A stretch of 64,000 bases of DNA from Paraburkholderia flagellata (GTDB taxonomy: Bacteria > Pseudomonadota > Gammaproteobacteria > Burkholderiales > Burkholderiaceae). The notes under the pieces were generated by a model that saw only the letters and a list, made by a program, of their open reading frames with translations, made no database searches and was not told the origin of the DNA. Position numbers and translations under genes: made by a program. The stretch lies in NCBI RefSeq assembly GCF_021390645.1, contig NZ_JAJEJT010000005.1, positions 591,244 through 655,243 on the forward strand. Reading direction: 5' to 3'. Position 1 is the first letter of the stretch. Each line of letters begins with the position of its first letter. Below, piece by piece: positions 35,891-44,354 of the stretch.

Positions 35891-37321
35891 GTGCCAGAAT
35901 CCGCTACACAACGCTCAGATCCGCAGGCACTGGCGGCGCAGGAAGATCCGTCCACGCTGTTCGCGGGGCGTGGCTCGTTGACTACGCGCGTTGAACTGGG
36001 CAAGGCGGCGCGCGCAAAGGTGCCGCGCGCCAGGCTGGCGGAGTGCAAGATCGAGGATCGGGATCCTGTCGCGCTCCTCGACGCGTCCAACGCCGGGCGC
36101 GTGACGGAGCTGATACCCATTCGCTACGGACGCATGGTCGCGAATCCGTTCGCCTTCTATCGCGGCGCCGCGCCGCTGATGGCATACGATCTGTCGAAAC
36201 TGCCACATTCAACTGTGACCGTGCAACTAGGCGGAGATGCGCATCTGGCGAATTTCGGACTGTTCGCAAGCCCGGAGCGGCGCATTCTTTTCGGGCCAAA
36301 CGACTTCGACGAAACGCTGCCCGGCCCCTTTGACTGGGATGTGCGCAGGCTGGCTGCGTCGTTCGTGATCGCCGCGCGCGAACGTGGATTTGCGACGCGT
36401 GACCAGCGCAGCGTGGTGCGCCGGCTATGCGAGACATTCCGCCAACGGGTCGCGGAATTCAGCCGGATGGACACGCTCGACGCCTGGTATTACCAGTTCG
36501 AGGCCGCGGGCATGCTGGCCATCGCCGATACGCCGGAGGAAAGAAAAAGGGAACAGGCCGTCATCGAGAAAGCGAGACAGCAGTCGTCGCGTTCCCTGAT
36601 GAGTCACACAACCGAACTGGTCAACGGCAAGCTGCAAATCAAGGAGGTGCCCCCACTCGTTTATCACGTGCCGCTCGAGAGCCCGCACGATCGCAAACAA
36701 TATGACGCGCAGGTACGGCGCTTTTTCGCCGACTACCGCTTGACGCTTCCCGATGACAGGCGTGCACTGTTCGATCGTTATGAGCTGGTGGATGTTGCGA
36801 TTCGCGTCGTGGGCGTCGGGTCGGTGGGGACACGCTGCTACGAGGCGCTTTTCATGGCAGACGGAGAGTGTCCGCTGTTCCTGCAGCTCAAGGAGGCGCG
36901 GGCTTCCGTACTGGAGGGTTATTTGCCGCCCAGCCGTTTTCCCAATCACGGCCAGCGTGTGGTGAACGGGCAGCGTTTGCTGCAATCGGCCAGCGACATC
37001 TTTCTGGGTTGGTCCAAGATGCGCCATACAGGCAATGATTTCTATGTGCGACAGTTGCGCGACATGAAGGGTGCATTCGACTTCAGTACATTCGACGTTG
37101 AAGATCTAGGCGAATATGCGGTTTCCTGCGCCCACGCGCTGGCCCATTCGATGGCGAAAGCGGGCGACCCCGCATTGCTTAGCGGATATATTGGGAAATC
37201 GGGTGCGTTCGACCAGGCCATCGAGCAATTTGCGCTCGCATATGCGCAACAGAATGAGGCTGACTGGGCGGTTTTGAAAGCGGCAGTCAAGGCGGGACGC
37301 ATCCGGGCCACTACTGGTTGA
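35891..37321 (+). CDS. DUF2252-domain protein
   Basis: A 476-residue cytoplasmic protein with the DUF2252 signatures: VELGKAARAKVPRARLAECK, RVTELIPIRYGRMVANPFAF, QLGGDAHLANFGLFASPERR, FGPNDFDETLPGPFDWDVRR and, toward the C-terminus, KMRHTGNDFYVRQLRDMKGA. The blocks GDAHLANFG and NDFDE look like the catalytic loop and metal site of aminoglycoside/choline-kinase-like folds, so a kinase-like activity is likely, with unknown substrate. A start GTG 35891 follows GAGAGGTGAGAC. It lies 57 bases after SulP in the same direction, so it probably belongs to the same operon. Confidence 0.88.
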   Translation: MPESATQRSDPQALAAQEDPSTLFAGRGSLTTRVELGKAARAKVPRARLAECKIEDRDPVALLDASNAGRVTELIPIRYGRMVANPFAFYRGAAPLMAYDLSKLPHSTVTVQLGGDAHLANFGLFASPERRILFGPNDFDETLPGPFDWDVRRLAASFVIAARERGFATRDQRSVVRRLCETFRQRVAEFSRMDTLDAWYYQFEAAGMLAIADTPEERKREQAVIEKARQQSSRSLMSHTTELVNGKLQIKEVPPLVYHVPLESPHDRKQYDAQVRRFFADYRLTLPDDRRALFDRYELVDVAIRVVGVGSVGTRCYEALFMADGECPLFLQLKEARASVLEGYLPPSRFPNHGQRVVNGQRLLQSASDIFLGWSKMRHTGNDFYVRQLRDMKGAFDFSTFDVEDLGEYAVSCAHALAHSMAKAGDPALLSGYIGKSGAFDQAIEQFALAYAQQNEADWAVLKAAVKAGRIRATTG

Positions 37322-37479
37322 GTTTAGAGCACCCCATTCGAGTAGCGCCGTCGCGTCTAGCCTGTTCCCGTCGAATGCTCTGCTCGGCGGAGCAGAAGTT
37401 CCAATAGGCGGCTCCGCTTTATCAAGTTCCCCTGGCGAAGCTGGGCGCCCGGAAATCTTCTGCGCCATCGGCCACCCTC

Positions 37480-38502
37480 TCAAATCAGGTCGTCGCAGAA
37501 ACCTGGTGCTATTGTCTCTTGCCTGCTCGGTTGATGTCCGTCGCGCAGCTCGCATGTCGATAAGTGCCCTGCGTTCTGGCCGTATGGCCCCGGCTCCTTG
37601 ACGCGTCCCCTTCCTGACTGCTCCTGTCCCAGGCTCGTCTGAATCTGCCCTAACACCTCCGCAATCAAAGCACGTTTCCGTCGAAACGCGGCTCGCCGGT
37701 TAGAAGGCACCTCGTCGATCTCTCGGTGGTGCATGACACGAGGCAGGATGAAACGATCACCGGACTTCACGCCACCTACTTCACGCCAGAAAGCGTCATA
37801 GTCAGCGTAAAACCCTTTGTCCCGAGCGTGTGACACGTGCGAGCCTTTCGCGACAGCCGCGAGCACCGGGATGTTTAGCAAACGGCACAACTCGCAAAGC
37901 GCTTCGATCACGGCTGCTTTAGGACGAAGGCCATGACACGCCTTCGTCGCGTCACGTACACATTCGCGATCACTTCCGGCGGGACCCTGTAAGCCGCCAA
38001 TCAGAAGCACCCACGAAGGCGTCTGCGCCGAGCGCTCGATGCTTACCGTGGCCCAGGCAAGATCGACCCCAGTCCGCCGGTCCATCCACGCCACTGTCAG
38101 CAGGCCTTCCCGCCAGCATCGCGTGGGTTCGCGCAGAACGATCTCGTATGGAGGCGTCGACGAAAGAGAGACCGATTCACCAAGCAGATATATGCGGTTC
38201 GTGAGCGCACGGCCCAGCATCTGCTCCACGGCCGTAAAATGTCCGGAAATCAGCCTCGCCCGAGTGCTGGCAGACACGTTTGCCTGCCCGAAACGATGGA
38301 ATGGCTTTTCTGCGAAACGTCGGTTATGCGCGGCGAGAGCCCTCAATAGCGATTGCCTGCTCAACGCCTGAAACCAAAACCATGCTGCGCGTGGATAGAT
38401 CACGGAATACATGAAAATCCGCCACCTGCGGAAAACTTCCTTCGCACTCGTCCCCGGAGCGAATCTGTGAATTAGCGTGCATGCGTTTGAATATGTCGTC
38501 AT
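37480..38502 (-). CDS. VirK/YbjX (DUF535) family protein
   Basis: A 340-residue soluble protein from ATG 38502 (GTG 38529 is an alternative start). The DUF535 block is plain: TPSWVLLIGGLQGPAGSDRE, then DATKACHGLRPKAAVIEALC, then GFYADYDAFWREVGGVKSGD and the C-terminal EVPSNRRAAFRRKRALIAEV. VirK and YbjX are linked to resistance to antimicrobial peptides and to outer-membrane proteins in enterobacteria, but the molecular activity is not known. A tail of about 45 residues beyond the domain is extra. It is convergent to the DUF2252 gene and stands alone. Confidence 0.85.
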   Translation of the reverse strand: MTTYSNACTLIHRFAPGTSAKEVFRRWRIFMYSVIYPRAAWFWFQALSRQSLLRALAAHNRRFAEKPFHRFGQANVSASTRARLISGHFTAVEQMLGRALTNRIYLLGESVSLSSTPPYEIVLREPTRCWREGLLTVAWMDRRTGVDLAWATVSIERSAQTPSWVLLIGGLQGPAGSDRECVRDATKACHGLRPKAAVIEALCELCRLLNIPVLAAVAKGSHVSHARDKGFYADYDAFWREVGGVKSGDRFILPRVMHHREIDEVPSNRRAAFRRKRALIAEVLGQIQTSLGQEQSGRGRVKEPGPYGQNAGHLSTCELRDGHQPSRQETIAPGFCDDLI

Positions 38503-38764
38503 CAGTTCAACCCAACTGCGGGACGGCACCTACGATGCCAGCGGTAAATACCGTGTAGTCCCAAGACTTGGCCCTCCGCGACACGCAGCGGCCTTACAAA
38601 AGTGCGATTCCCGGGTCTCGATGGCGAGTTGCCCGCATGTGCCGTGAAGTCTCGCTCGCTGAGCCAGTCAACTGGACGCTTAGGCTTCAGTTCCACCGCA
38701 ATCCGCCGCGCGTGTGCCGAAAACGCGCGCCGCATTGTCGAACAATACGAACTCACCAACGCTC

Positions 38765-39022
38765 TCAATCGAGTGGGCGCTTTCGCTTACTCGACTTGGC
38801 TCGCCGTACGAGATCGGTGAGGAGCCACTTCGCGACCACTTCCGGGCGGTCCATGCCAAACGAGGCGACCTTGATCTCCCCGTCGTAATTGACGATGACC
38901 GACCCTGCCATCACCCGATACGTGCCGCGGTGCCTCGCGCCGTCGAAGAGGACTTCGAGGGGATTCAGGGATTCGTAAGCGGGAGCACTCATGCCTCTTG
39001 CCGATTCGCTACGTGTCACCAT
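38765..39022 (-). CDS. hypothetical protein, 85 aa
   Basis: An 85-residue frame: MVTRSESARGMSAPAYESLN, then HRGTYRVMAGSVIVNYDGEI, then DRPEVVAKWLLTDLVRRAKS and a basic end. The middle is beta-rich (small barrel-like) and the end a basic helix. Start at MSAPAYES (38992) is possible. No family is recognised. The region 38503-38764 below it holds another open frame without clear coding features. Confidence 0.5.
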   Translation of the reverse strand: MVTRSESARGMSAPAYESLNPLEVLFDGARHRGTYRVMAGSVIVNYDGEIKVASFGMDRPEVVAKWLLTDLVRRAKSSKRKRPLD

Positions 39023-39128
39023 GTCAAACTCGCCCTAACACGCGCTGGTTCGACCGCGAAGATCCCGCGCACCCACCCGGAATGATTTTGTGAAACATCG
39101 CCTTCTCTATCAAAGTTGATTTGCCTCA

Positions 39129-39244
39129 TTGACAAGTTGATAAATCAACTATATAGGATGATGAAAGCGATTCGTATGCGTCAAGGCGTCGCCAATACCC
39201 GCTTAATTCACGCCCCTGGACGGTCGGCCAACTATGCCGGGTAG
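39129..39244 (+). promoter_or_regulatory. copy B of promoter-plus-short-frame element, with palindrome
   Basis: A sigma-70-like promoter is visible: TTGACA at 39129-39134, a 17-base spacer containing the perfect palindrome GTTGATAAATCAAC (39137-39150), then TATAGG at 39152. The palindrome between the -35 and -10 boxes is a natural operator position. A 27-residue frame begins at ATG 39161 (MKAIRMRQGVANTRLIHAPG) and ends at TAG 39244. The 78 bases from 39132 align with 32854-32930, where the homologous frame reads MRRDVANRHLIR. The second copy lacks the perfect palindrome. Confidence 0.6.
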
Positions 39245-39296
39245 AGTGAGGTGCTTCTGAAAACCTTGATCGTAGGTATCGGAAGGGAGCTTCACG

Positions 39297-39416
39297 TTGG
39301 AGAAGGGCGCCACGGGCGCCATCGACAACCGGACTGTGGATCCCGTTTCCGGCACGGTTCCCGGCAATGTGGTTCAGACGCTGTATACGAAAGGGAAGAA
39401 GCGGAAAAGGCAATGA
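39297..39416 (+). CDS. possible 39-residue basic-tailed protein
   Basis: A TTG start at 39297 follows GGAAGGGAG. The frame has no other start, as a stop lies eight codons upstream. It encodes 39 residues with IDNRTVDPVSGTVPGNVVQT then LYTKGKKRKRQ. The composition is protein-like and the site good, but the length and TTG start keep it uncertain. It lies 52 bases downstream of the short frame in element B and would be transcribed from that promoter. Confidence 0.35.
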   Translation: MEKGATGAIDNRTVDPVSGTVPGNVVQTLYTKGKKRKRQ

Positions 39417-39563
39417 GTGGGTACGCTAACTGAAGCGGCGTGGCGGAGGTGATAGATTGCTAACTGACTTGCCGTCCCGAATGAGCGGATGTGAGTCGTT
39501 CGCGGCTCGAGTTCGCGACCACCGGGTCATGTCGGTACGAAGATCCTCACGAAAGGAGGTGCC

Positions 39564-39890
39564 ATGTGCCGTCCATACATTGCCGCTGCTGCCTTTCTGA
39601 TTCCAACTCTATCGCTCGCGTTCCAGCCGGTACCTGTTCCGGAATGTCGGGTCGCGGGTCCCGACGCGTCTGCGCAGGAAACAATCGCTGCCGCCAAATG
39701 CCGAGCGCGATGGCTCATCGCCGGCGCCTACAACCGGACGGAAGGGGACGCGATGAGCGCAGTTTCTGAGTGCGCCGGAACCTTCGACGAGGTACTCAAC
39801 CATCGGTTGACCGAGGGGGTGTCCCACGACAAGCTGGTCGTCATGTGCGCCGACACGGCGATGCACATGGGCATCATGAGGCTTGACTAG
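39564..39890 (+). CDS. exported hypothetical protein, 108 aa
   Basis: ATG 39564 follows AAAGGAGG at ideal spacing. The signal peptide (YIAAAAFLIPTLSLAFQ) precedes a helical mature part with four cysteines (PECRVAG, AAKCRARWL, SECAGT, VMCADT), enough for two disulfides in the periplasm. AGAYNRTEGDAMSAVSECAG is the most distinctive part. No family is recognised. It is a single gene between element B and a convergent remnant. Confidence 0.65.
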   Translation: MCRPYIAAAAFLIPTLSLAFQPVPVPECRVAGPDASAQETIAAAKCRARWLIAGAYNRTEGDAMSAVSECAGTFDEVLNHRLTEGVSHDKLVVMCADTAMHMGIMRLD

Positions 39891-39908
39891 CCGGGAAGTT
39901 CCAATGAC

Positions 39909-40290
39909 TTACGGCCCAGGCAGAAACTGGATGTCTCCACAGCATGCCCTTGTCGTAGTACCGGTATTGTCGGTGTCGGTCAGCAGGCCGCAGCCGGCGA
40001 TCCGTCCTGGCGGTTCGTGAAAGACTTTCTCATAGTCCTGCACGATGTTGCGCCGGAGGGTTTGCCACTGGCCTGCGTCGCCGGGCTGACCGGAGACGAC
40101 AATCATCTGAACACGGCCCGTGTGAGGATTGGCAATGACACTGCCTGGCGCGGCCGAGGTCGACCAGATGTACATATCAGCGTCGCGTGTATACGAGGCG
40201 AGAAGCGACGCGTATCGATGTCCTGCCGCGCATTCGGGAAGTAGTGCGACGCCTTCGCCACTGGTGCAGAGTTGCGCGTCGACGTGAGCA
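39909..40290 (-). pseudogene. DUF3047-family protein, C-terminal remnant
   Basis: Read on the minus strand, the last 88 residues match the C-terminal part of DUF3047: RVQMIVVSGQPGDAGQWQTL, then RRNIVQDYEKVFHEPPGRIA, then GLLTDTDNTGTTT. The motif T-D-T-D-N-T-G is diagnostic. Upstream, in another frame, lies a short piece near 40170-40290 in place of the 'L.YVWA' part, so there is at least one frameshift, and the N-terminal half is absent. It is followed upstream by the RES toxin gene, also on the minus strand. Confidence 0.6.
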
Positions 40291-40324
40291 TGACTGCACG
40301 ACGCAGATCTTGCGCAGGAAGCGT

Positions 40325-40816
40325 TCAGTGCCGTTCTGCTTTCGCGGAGCCATCTTCTCCGGGCAGGAGGAACAGGCGCTCATCCCATACGACGGGCTGC
40401 GGTTCGGATATGACGATCTTCGCAGCGTCTGGATGCGCGGGATTCACAAGGGCATTGGACTCAGCGCGTGCAACGACCGAAGGCACGATCAGGATCGCGG
40501 AGCGACATTCCTCCAGCCAGCGGTTGCCGAACTCACGCGCGATCTCGGGGGAGGGGCCGTCCCATCCCTCGGGGAGCGTGGCCGTTGTCTGCCTTTCGAT
40601 CGGCACCCCATCGGGGACCTGTGCCTCGATCCAGACATGAGTCTTAGGCACCTTGCCGATTCTCGCGTGAACCAGGACCTCCAGCATGGCGCCCGCAAAG
40701 GTAAGGGCGCCATAAATAACAGGACGGCCCGGGCTGTTGAACCGGCCGCCGACCAGCATGGCGCCGGTGCCGCTCCAGACCGGATGGCGTCTGTCGGCGA
40801 TGCGGAAGATCCTCAT
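40325..40816 (-). CDS. RES-domain toxin
   Basis: A 163-residue RES protein: MRIFRIADRRHPVWSGTGAM, then LVGGRFNSPGRPVIYGALTF (the Arg/Glu/Ser-type pocket is built on G-G-R-F-N and Y), AGAMLEVLVHARIGKVPKTH carrying the conserved Glu, and ECRSAILIVPSVVARAESNA with the Ser. RES toxins degrade or ADP-ribosylate using NAD+, depleting NAD in the cell (MbcT-type). The start codon overlaps the antitoxin stop by one base (TGATG), so the pair is translationally coupled with the antitoxin first. Confidence 0.9.
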   Translation of the reverse strand: MRIFRIADRRHPVWSGTGAMLVGGRFNSPGRPVIYGALTFAGAMLEVLVHARIGKVPKTHVWIEAQVPDGVPIERQTTATLPEGWDGPSPEIAREFGNRWLEECRSAILIVPSVVARAESNALVNPAHPDAAKIVISEPQPVVWDERLFLLPGEDGSAKAERH

Positions 40817-41244
40817 CAGGCCGGCAGCCCATAGAAGAGTTTCCAGAGCAGTTCTTCAACGCGGCGCGCGCCCAGCTCGGTCAGCGCGACCTCAAGCGGC
40901 GCGCGCCCCTCCAGCAGGGGGTGTGGTGTCGCAAGGAAGGTTCGCGCATCCGCCGGGTCGTCCCAGACGTACGCCGCGCTCGCGTAGACCCGCGCGAGTC
41001 GCTCCGTCTTTTCGGATTCGTCAGGCGTCAGCCTGTCGCGCCGACGTTTGTAGGTTGCCTCGGGGACTATTCGTGCCTGGAGCGCACGCCTTGCCTCGGC
41101 GGTCAGGGCGATCTGCTCGACGCCATTTCGCAAGGCAGATTTGGGCAGGCCTTCAGCAACCTGGGCCTCGAGTTCGGCGATCGAATGCGGAACCGGGCTG
41201 AGACCCATGACTGCAGCAATTTTCTCGGGGGATACGAGTTGCAT
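40816..41244 (-). CDS. Xre/MbcA/ParS-type antitoxin (DUF2384)
   Basis: A 142-residue antitoxin from ATG 41244. The N-terminal helix-turn-helix-like part is MQLVSPEKIAAVMGLSPVPH and the C-terminal DUF2384 toxin-binding domain contains LTPDESEKTERLARVYASAA, then PADARTFLATPHPLLEGRAP and VEELLWKLFYGLPA. The C-terminus of such proteins plugs the NAD pocket of the RES partner. The frame is open to 41289, but that start lies inside the operator, so 41244 is chosen. The gene is the first of the pair and likely represses it. Confidence 0.9.
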   Translation of the reverse strand: MQLVSPEKIAAVMGLSPVPHSIAELEAQVAEGLPKSALRNGVEQIALTAEARRALQARIVPEATYKRRRDRLTPDESEKTERLARVYASAAYVWDDPADARTFLATPHPLLEGRAPLEVALTELGARRVEELLWKLFYGLPA

Positions 41245-41267
41245 GGTACGCACCCGTCTGTGGTCAG

Positions 41268-41289
41268 TTGAGCTGTCATTATAGCTCAA
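41268..41289 (-). promoter_or_regulatory. operator/promoter of the Xre-RES pair
   Basis: A perfect inverted repeat TTGAGCT-N8-AGCTCAA lies 24 bases upstream of the antitoxin start. On the minus strand a perfect TATAAT -10 box (41278-41283) sits in the spacer, so binding of the antitoxin should block RNA polymerase. Confidence 0.7.
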
Positions 41290-41485
41290 TTGATCCTGCT
41301 CGACAGGAGATAGACCAGGCCGTCTGCGCAGGCGAGGCGAACTGGCACTTTTGGCGCGGATCGACCCCGGTAGCCGCGTGTCCTATCGCAGCGGACTCGA
41401 TAATCTAGCCGTCGGCCCTGTAAAATCCAGTAAATAATTACAAACGTGCCCATGCTACGATCCCTCGAAACCAGGGAGGGAAGGC

Positions 41486-41704
41486 ATGAATCCAAACCGA
41501 TTTCGGGTAGGCAGCATCGAATGCGCATTTCGAGCCGTTCCTGCTGACAAACGTTGGACGACACAGATCGTGCTTACAAATCACGGCAAGTCTCCACCAG
41601 GAGTGAGCACGATCGACGGCGTAGTGCTTTTCGGGACCGAGGCAGAGGCACTTTCCTTTGCCGAAGGGTTGGCGCGTGATCTGGCCGAATCGCAGTTGAA
41701 GTAG
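41486..41704 (+). CDS. small conserved-looking hypothetical protein, 72 aa
   Basis: ATG 41486 follows GGGAGGGAAG. The 72-residue product has a beta-rich start (FRVGSIECAFRAVPADKRWT) and a helical end (EAEALSFAEGLARDLAESQL), a compact alpha/beta arrangement. It is soluble with no signal. I have seen similar short proteins in Burkholderiaceae but know no function. It stands alone between the TA pair and a membrane protein gene. Confidence 0.6.
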   Translation: MNPNRFRVGSIECAFRAVPADKRWTTQIVLTNHGKSPPGVSTIDGVVLFGTEAEALSFAEGLARDLAESQLK

Positions 41705-41822
41705 CCTTTCCGTTACCTGGTCTGACTGCTTGATCGTCGCGACTGGCGTAGCGGCGTTACTTACGTGCAGCGCCGTCGAAGGTCCGGATATCATGGCGCT
41801 CACGATGCGCGGAGATCGCCCC

Positions 41823-42056
41823 ATGAATAGCGCGATGAGTCTTCCCAGTTCTGCACTCAAGCGTTGGAGATGGCTGGTAGTTCCGATTGCGCTCGCTGTG
41901 CCGTATGCGGCTCTCGGTTATCTGCTGCTATCGGACCTGTTTGCAACCGAAGGGATAACGGTCTACTACCTGTTCGCCGTAGGCGGCAGTGTCATTCTTG
42001 CGTGGCTCGTCAATGTGATGGGCGTTGCCGCACTGCTGGAGCCGCCGAGTTACTGA
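41823..42056 (+). CDS. small membrane protein, 77 aa
   Basis: ATG 41823 follows GGAGATC. The 77-residue product has two membrane helices: WLVVPIALAVPYAALGYLLL and VYYLFAVGGSVILAWLVNVM. The frame is open from 41730 but the extra part has no coding character. No family is recognised. A clear hairpin terminator follows 12 bases after the stop. Confidence 0.55.
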   Translation: MNSAMSLPSSALKRWRWLVVPIALAVPYAALGYLLLSDLFATEGITVYYLFAVGGSVILAWLVNVMGVAALLEPPSY

Positions 42057-42067
42057 TTTCACAGGCA

Positions 42068-42098
42068 AAAAAATGCCCGCACAAGGCGGGCTCAATTC
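42068..42098 (+). terminator. intrinsic terminator candidate
   Basis: GCCCGC-ACAAG-GCGGGC (42075-42091) forms a 6-bp GC stem with A-rich sequence before and TCAATTCCTTT after. It is well placed to end the small membrane protein transcript, and in reverse the AAAAAAA before it becomes a T run. Confidence 0.65.
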
Positions 42099-42793
42099 CT
42101 TTGGAGACCGAGGGATACGGGGATACCCTCTCGACTCACTCTAGCGCACGGCGTCGATGCGCACACCTATCTGAACGAACAGGGCATGCTTCGCCCGAGT
42201 TCGCGACGTTGGCGCTGGCGATGCGCGAAGCTTTCAAGAACGTGGTCGCCGGCGGCACGCTCGGGTCCTGATTGGTCCTCTCGGTGGACTGGGTTAGTGT
42301 AACCGTATGCGCCGGAATTCTCGCGCACTGCCATATTCCTCGTCATGACCAAACGGGCCAGTATGGGAAAGATCAATCGTCGTTCGCCTTCGATTCGTTC
42401 TTCGGCACCCATACAGCCAATCTCTTTTTCCTCATTCTTTCTCGACCGCCATCTAGCTGCTGACCTCCGGACGCGGGCCTTTTGATTCCTGAGCGACCAC
42501 TACCTCGAAGGTCCGACTGAGTCGCACCAGCGTTCCAAAACTTGCCAACGGGTCACAAAGCAATTCTCCTTTCCCGCTTTGGCCCTTTGTGTTCGTCGCT
42601 ACCCACCGCATAATGTGCTTCGAGGCCGGCTGCCAAGCCAAAGAGGTAGCGTGCGGCGGAGGTATTCGGCAGAAATTCAAGCCGGTCGAACGCGAACTCG
42701 ATGCCGTATCATGCCGTGCCGACTACACCTGTGTTCGGCTTGATGACACGGCTTTCAGACCTGCCGTTGATTCTTGCGGGCAATTCATTTTCA
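42099..42793. other. about 700 bases without a firm gene
   Basis: A 75-residue minus-strand frame at 42453-42680 (HIMRWVATNTKGQSGKGELL, then SFGTLVRLSRTFEVVVAQES) looks partly protein-like and may be a gene remnant. It lacks a ribosome-binding site. The rest shows nothing. Confidence 0.35.
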
Positions 42794-42946
42794 CTAGCCG
42801 TTCCATGACTCGACGTTGAGGACGATACGAGCGACTGGGTTGTCGTCTGCGGTCTTTGGAGAGAACTTGATCTGGGCGAATGTTACGAGACCGAAAGCGA
42901 CTACCACGAACGCTGCAGACGCTGCGATGCGGCTAATGGATTTCAT
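42794..42946 (-). CDS. 50-residue exported or anchored peptide
   Basis: ATG 42946 follows AAAGAGGT at good spacing on the minus strand. The 50-residue product starts with a hydrophobic signal (ISRIAASAAFVVVAFGLVTF, then AQIKFSP) and has a short polar tail (DDNPVARIVLNVESWNG). AFGLVTFAQ offers a possible cleavage site, leaving about 25 residues outside; otherwise it stays anchored. No neighbour suggests a function and I do not recognise a family. The signal plus ribosome-binding site make it a likely real gene. Confidence 0.6.
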   Translation of the reverse strand: MKSISRIAASAAFVVVAFGLVTFAQIKFSPKTADDNPVARIVLNVESWNG

Positions 42947-43778
42947 AGTTACCTCTTTTTGATGGTGTAGCCAGGAACTGGCGAAGCTGTTCGGAGTGCC
43001 GAATCACTGCCAGCGGCATATCTGTCAGCAACCCGGCAAAGCCGGATGCGGCCGTTCGAACGCGCTTGCCGGTCGGGAGAGAACTGCGAGGAGGGGCGCC
43101 GACCGAGACAGCTCGACTATAAATTGTTTCTAAGCATGCTGATTGCGACAACCCGTCGCAACGGATGCCGGGCCGCGGAAGCCCCATGTCGCAAATCGGC
43201 GCAGAACGAGTGACGGATACCCGCACAAGATATGTGTGAAGTCGTAGGCCCGTCGTTAGATACGCTGGACTATGTCTTTCGTATCGTGAGACATCAGAAG
43301 CAAAGATAGGATGGAAAACGCCGCGCACCCCAAGGGAACGGGTTCGTGACTCCAAATGTGAGGCAGTCGGCGCACGACGTTAACCAAGCCTAGTGGCTTG
43401 CAGAAGACGCTGTGAAGGCTGCGCCTACGCGCAGTCAGTGAGCATAGGAAGACAGTGCGGACGGGCGCCGGCCTCCTCGGCGGAATCGGGTGCTTCCAGG
43501 TGAGTGCGCCGGTGCTCAACGTCCAGGTGGCAAAGTCGATGTGCTTCCATGGAGAGCGAATGGGTCATATCAACCCACAAGCGTCACTGATCTAGCTCAG
43601 CTGAGCGACGGACCTTGCTGGGATGTGGACATTCGGTTGCGCGACGAGTCGGTTCGTATCCGGTGACGGTGCTGAGGCACCGAGCGCGATCCATTGGTTG
43701 ACACTTATCGCGTTGAACTCAACCTGTAGAGTGGGCATCACACCATAACAGCCTGCTCGCAACCGTCAGCATGTGACT
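42947..43778. other. gene desert of about 830 bases
   Basis: No gene is supported. The only structured element noted is a perfect 12-bp palindrome GCTCAGCTGAGC at 43595-43606, which may be chance. Confidence 0.4.
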
Positions 43779-44354
43779 TCACGCAGTCAGCGATGTCTGC
43801 ATTGCCCGTTGATCGGCCCTGATCCGGGAGAAAAGGTGGACGTCGTGAAATGCATCCTTCCAGTAGCCCCATTGCCGCATCACACCTTCCTCCACAAATA
43901 CCAAGCTTCTTAGAAGTCCTATCGAGGCGTGATTGTCGAGGTTCGTTACCGCCTGGATACGGTTGATATCCCAGTGGTCATATGCATGCGTAATCGCCGC
44001 GTTTAGCGCTTCACGCATCAATCCCTGTCGCCATGAATGACGTTCCAATTCGAAGCTAATACTTGCTGAATAGAACTTGTAGTCGAATCTAAACCCGCAT
44101 GAGCCAATGAAACGCATGCCGCATTCCGACACGCTGGCCCAGCGCACACTTATTCCTTCCGCCAGCGCTTTTACCATAGCGGAGACGAGCAGCCGGGCAT
44201 CGTCGATGCTGTTTAGCGGCGCTATGTCGTAGAAGCGCATCACTTCGCGATCGGACCAGATTTCGAATATCCGTTGGGCGTCGGACATCTCGATTGGGCG
44301 AAGCTGAACCCGGGCTGCCTTAGAGACGTCGACTTTGGTAAAGAGTGGGGGCAT
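43779..44354 (-). CDS. GNAT-family N-acetyltransferase (RimJ/RimL type)
   Basis: A 191-residue acetyltransferase of the Acetyltransf_3 group: VQLRPIEMSDAQRIFEIWSD, REVMRFYDIAPLNSIDDARL, then FIGSCGFRFDYKFYSASISF, ELERHSWRQGLMREALNAAI (the acetyl-CoA loop with Q/R-x-x-G-x-x/A) and INRIQAVTNLDNHASIGLLR. Such enzymes acetylate N-termini of ribosomal proteins, small amines or antibiotics. The substrate cannot be told. It is a single gene in an otherwise empty stretch. Confidence 0.88.
   Translation of the reverse strand: MPPLFTKVDVSKAARVQLRPIEMSDAQRIFEIWSDREVMRFYDIAPLNSIDDARLLVSAMVKALAEGISVRWASVSECGMRFIGSCGFRFDYKFYSASISFELERHSWRQGLMREALNAAITHAYDHWDINRIQAVTNLDNHASIGLLRSLVFVEEGVMRQWGYWKDAFHDVHLFSRIRADQRAMQTSLTA

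Noticed and set aside
43595..43606. Perfect 12-bp palindrome GCTCAGCTGAGC
   Set aside because: No gene start is near and palindromes of this length can arise by chance in 64 kb.
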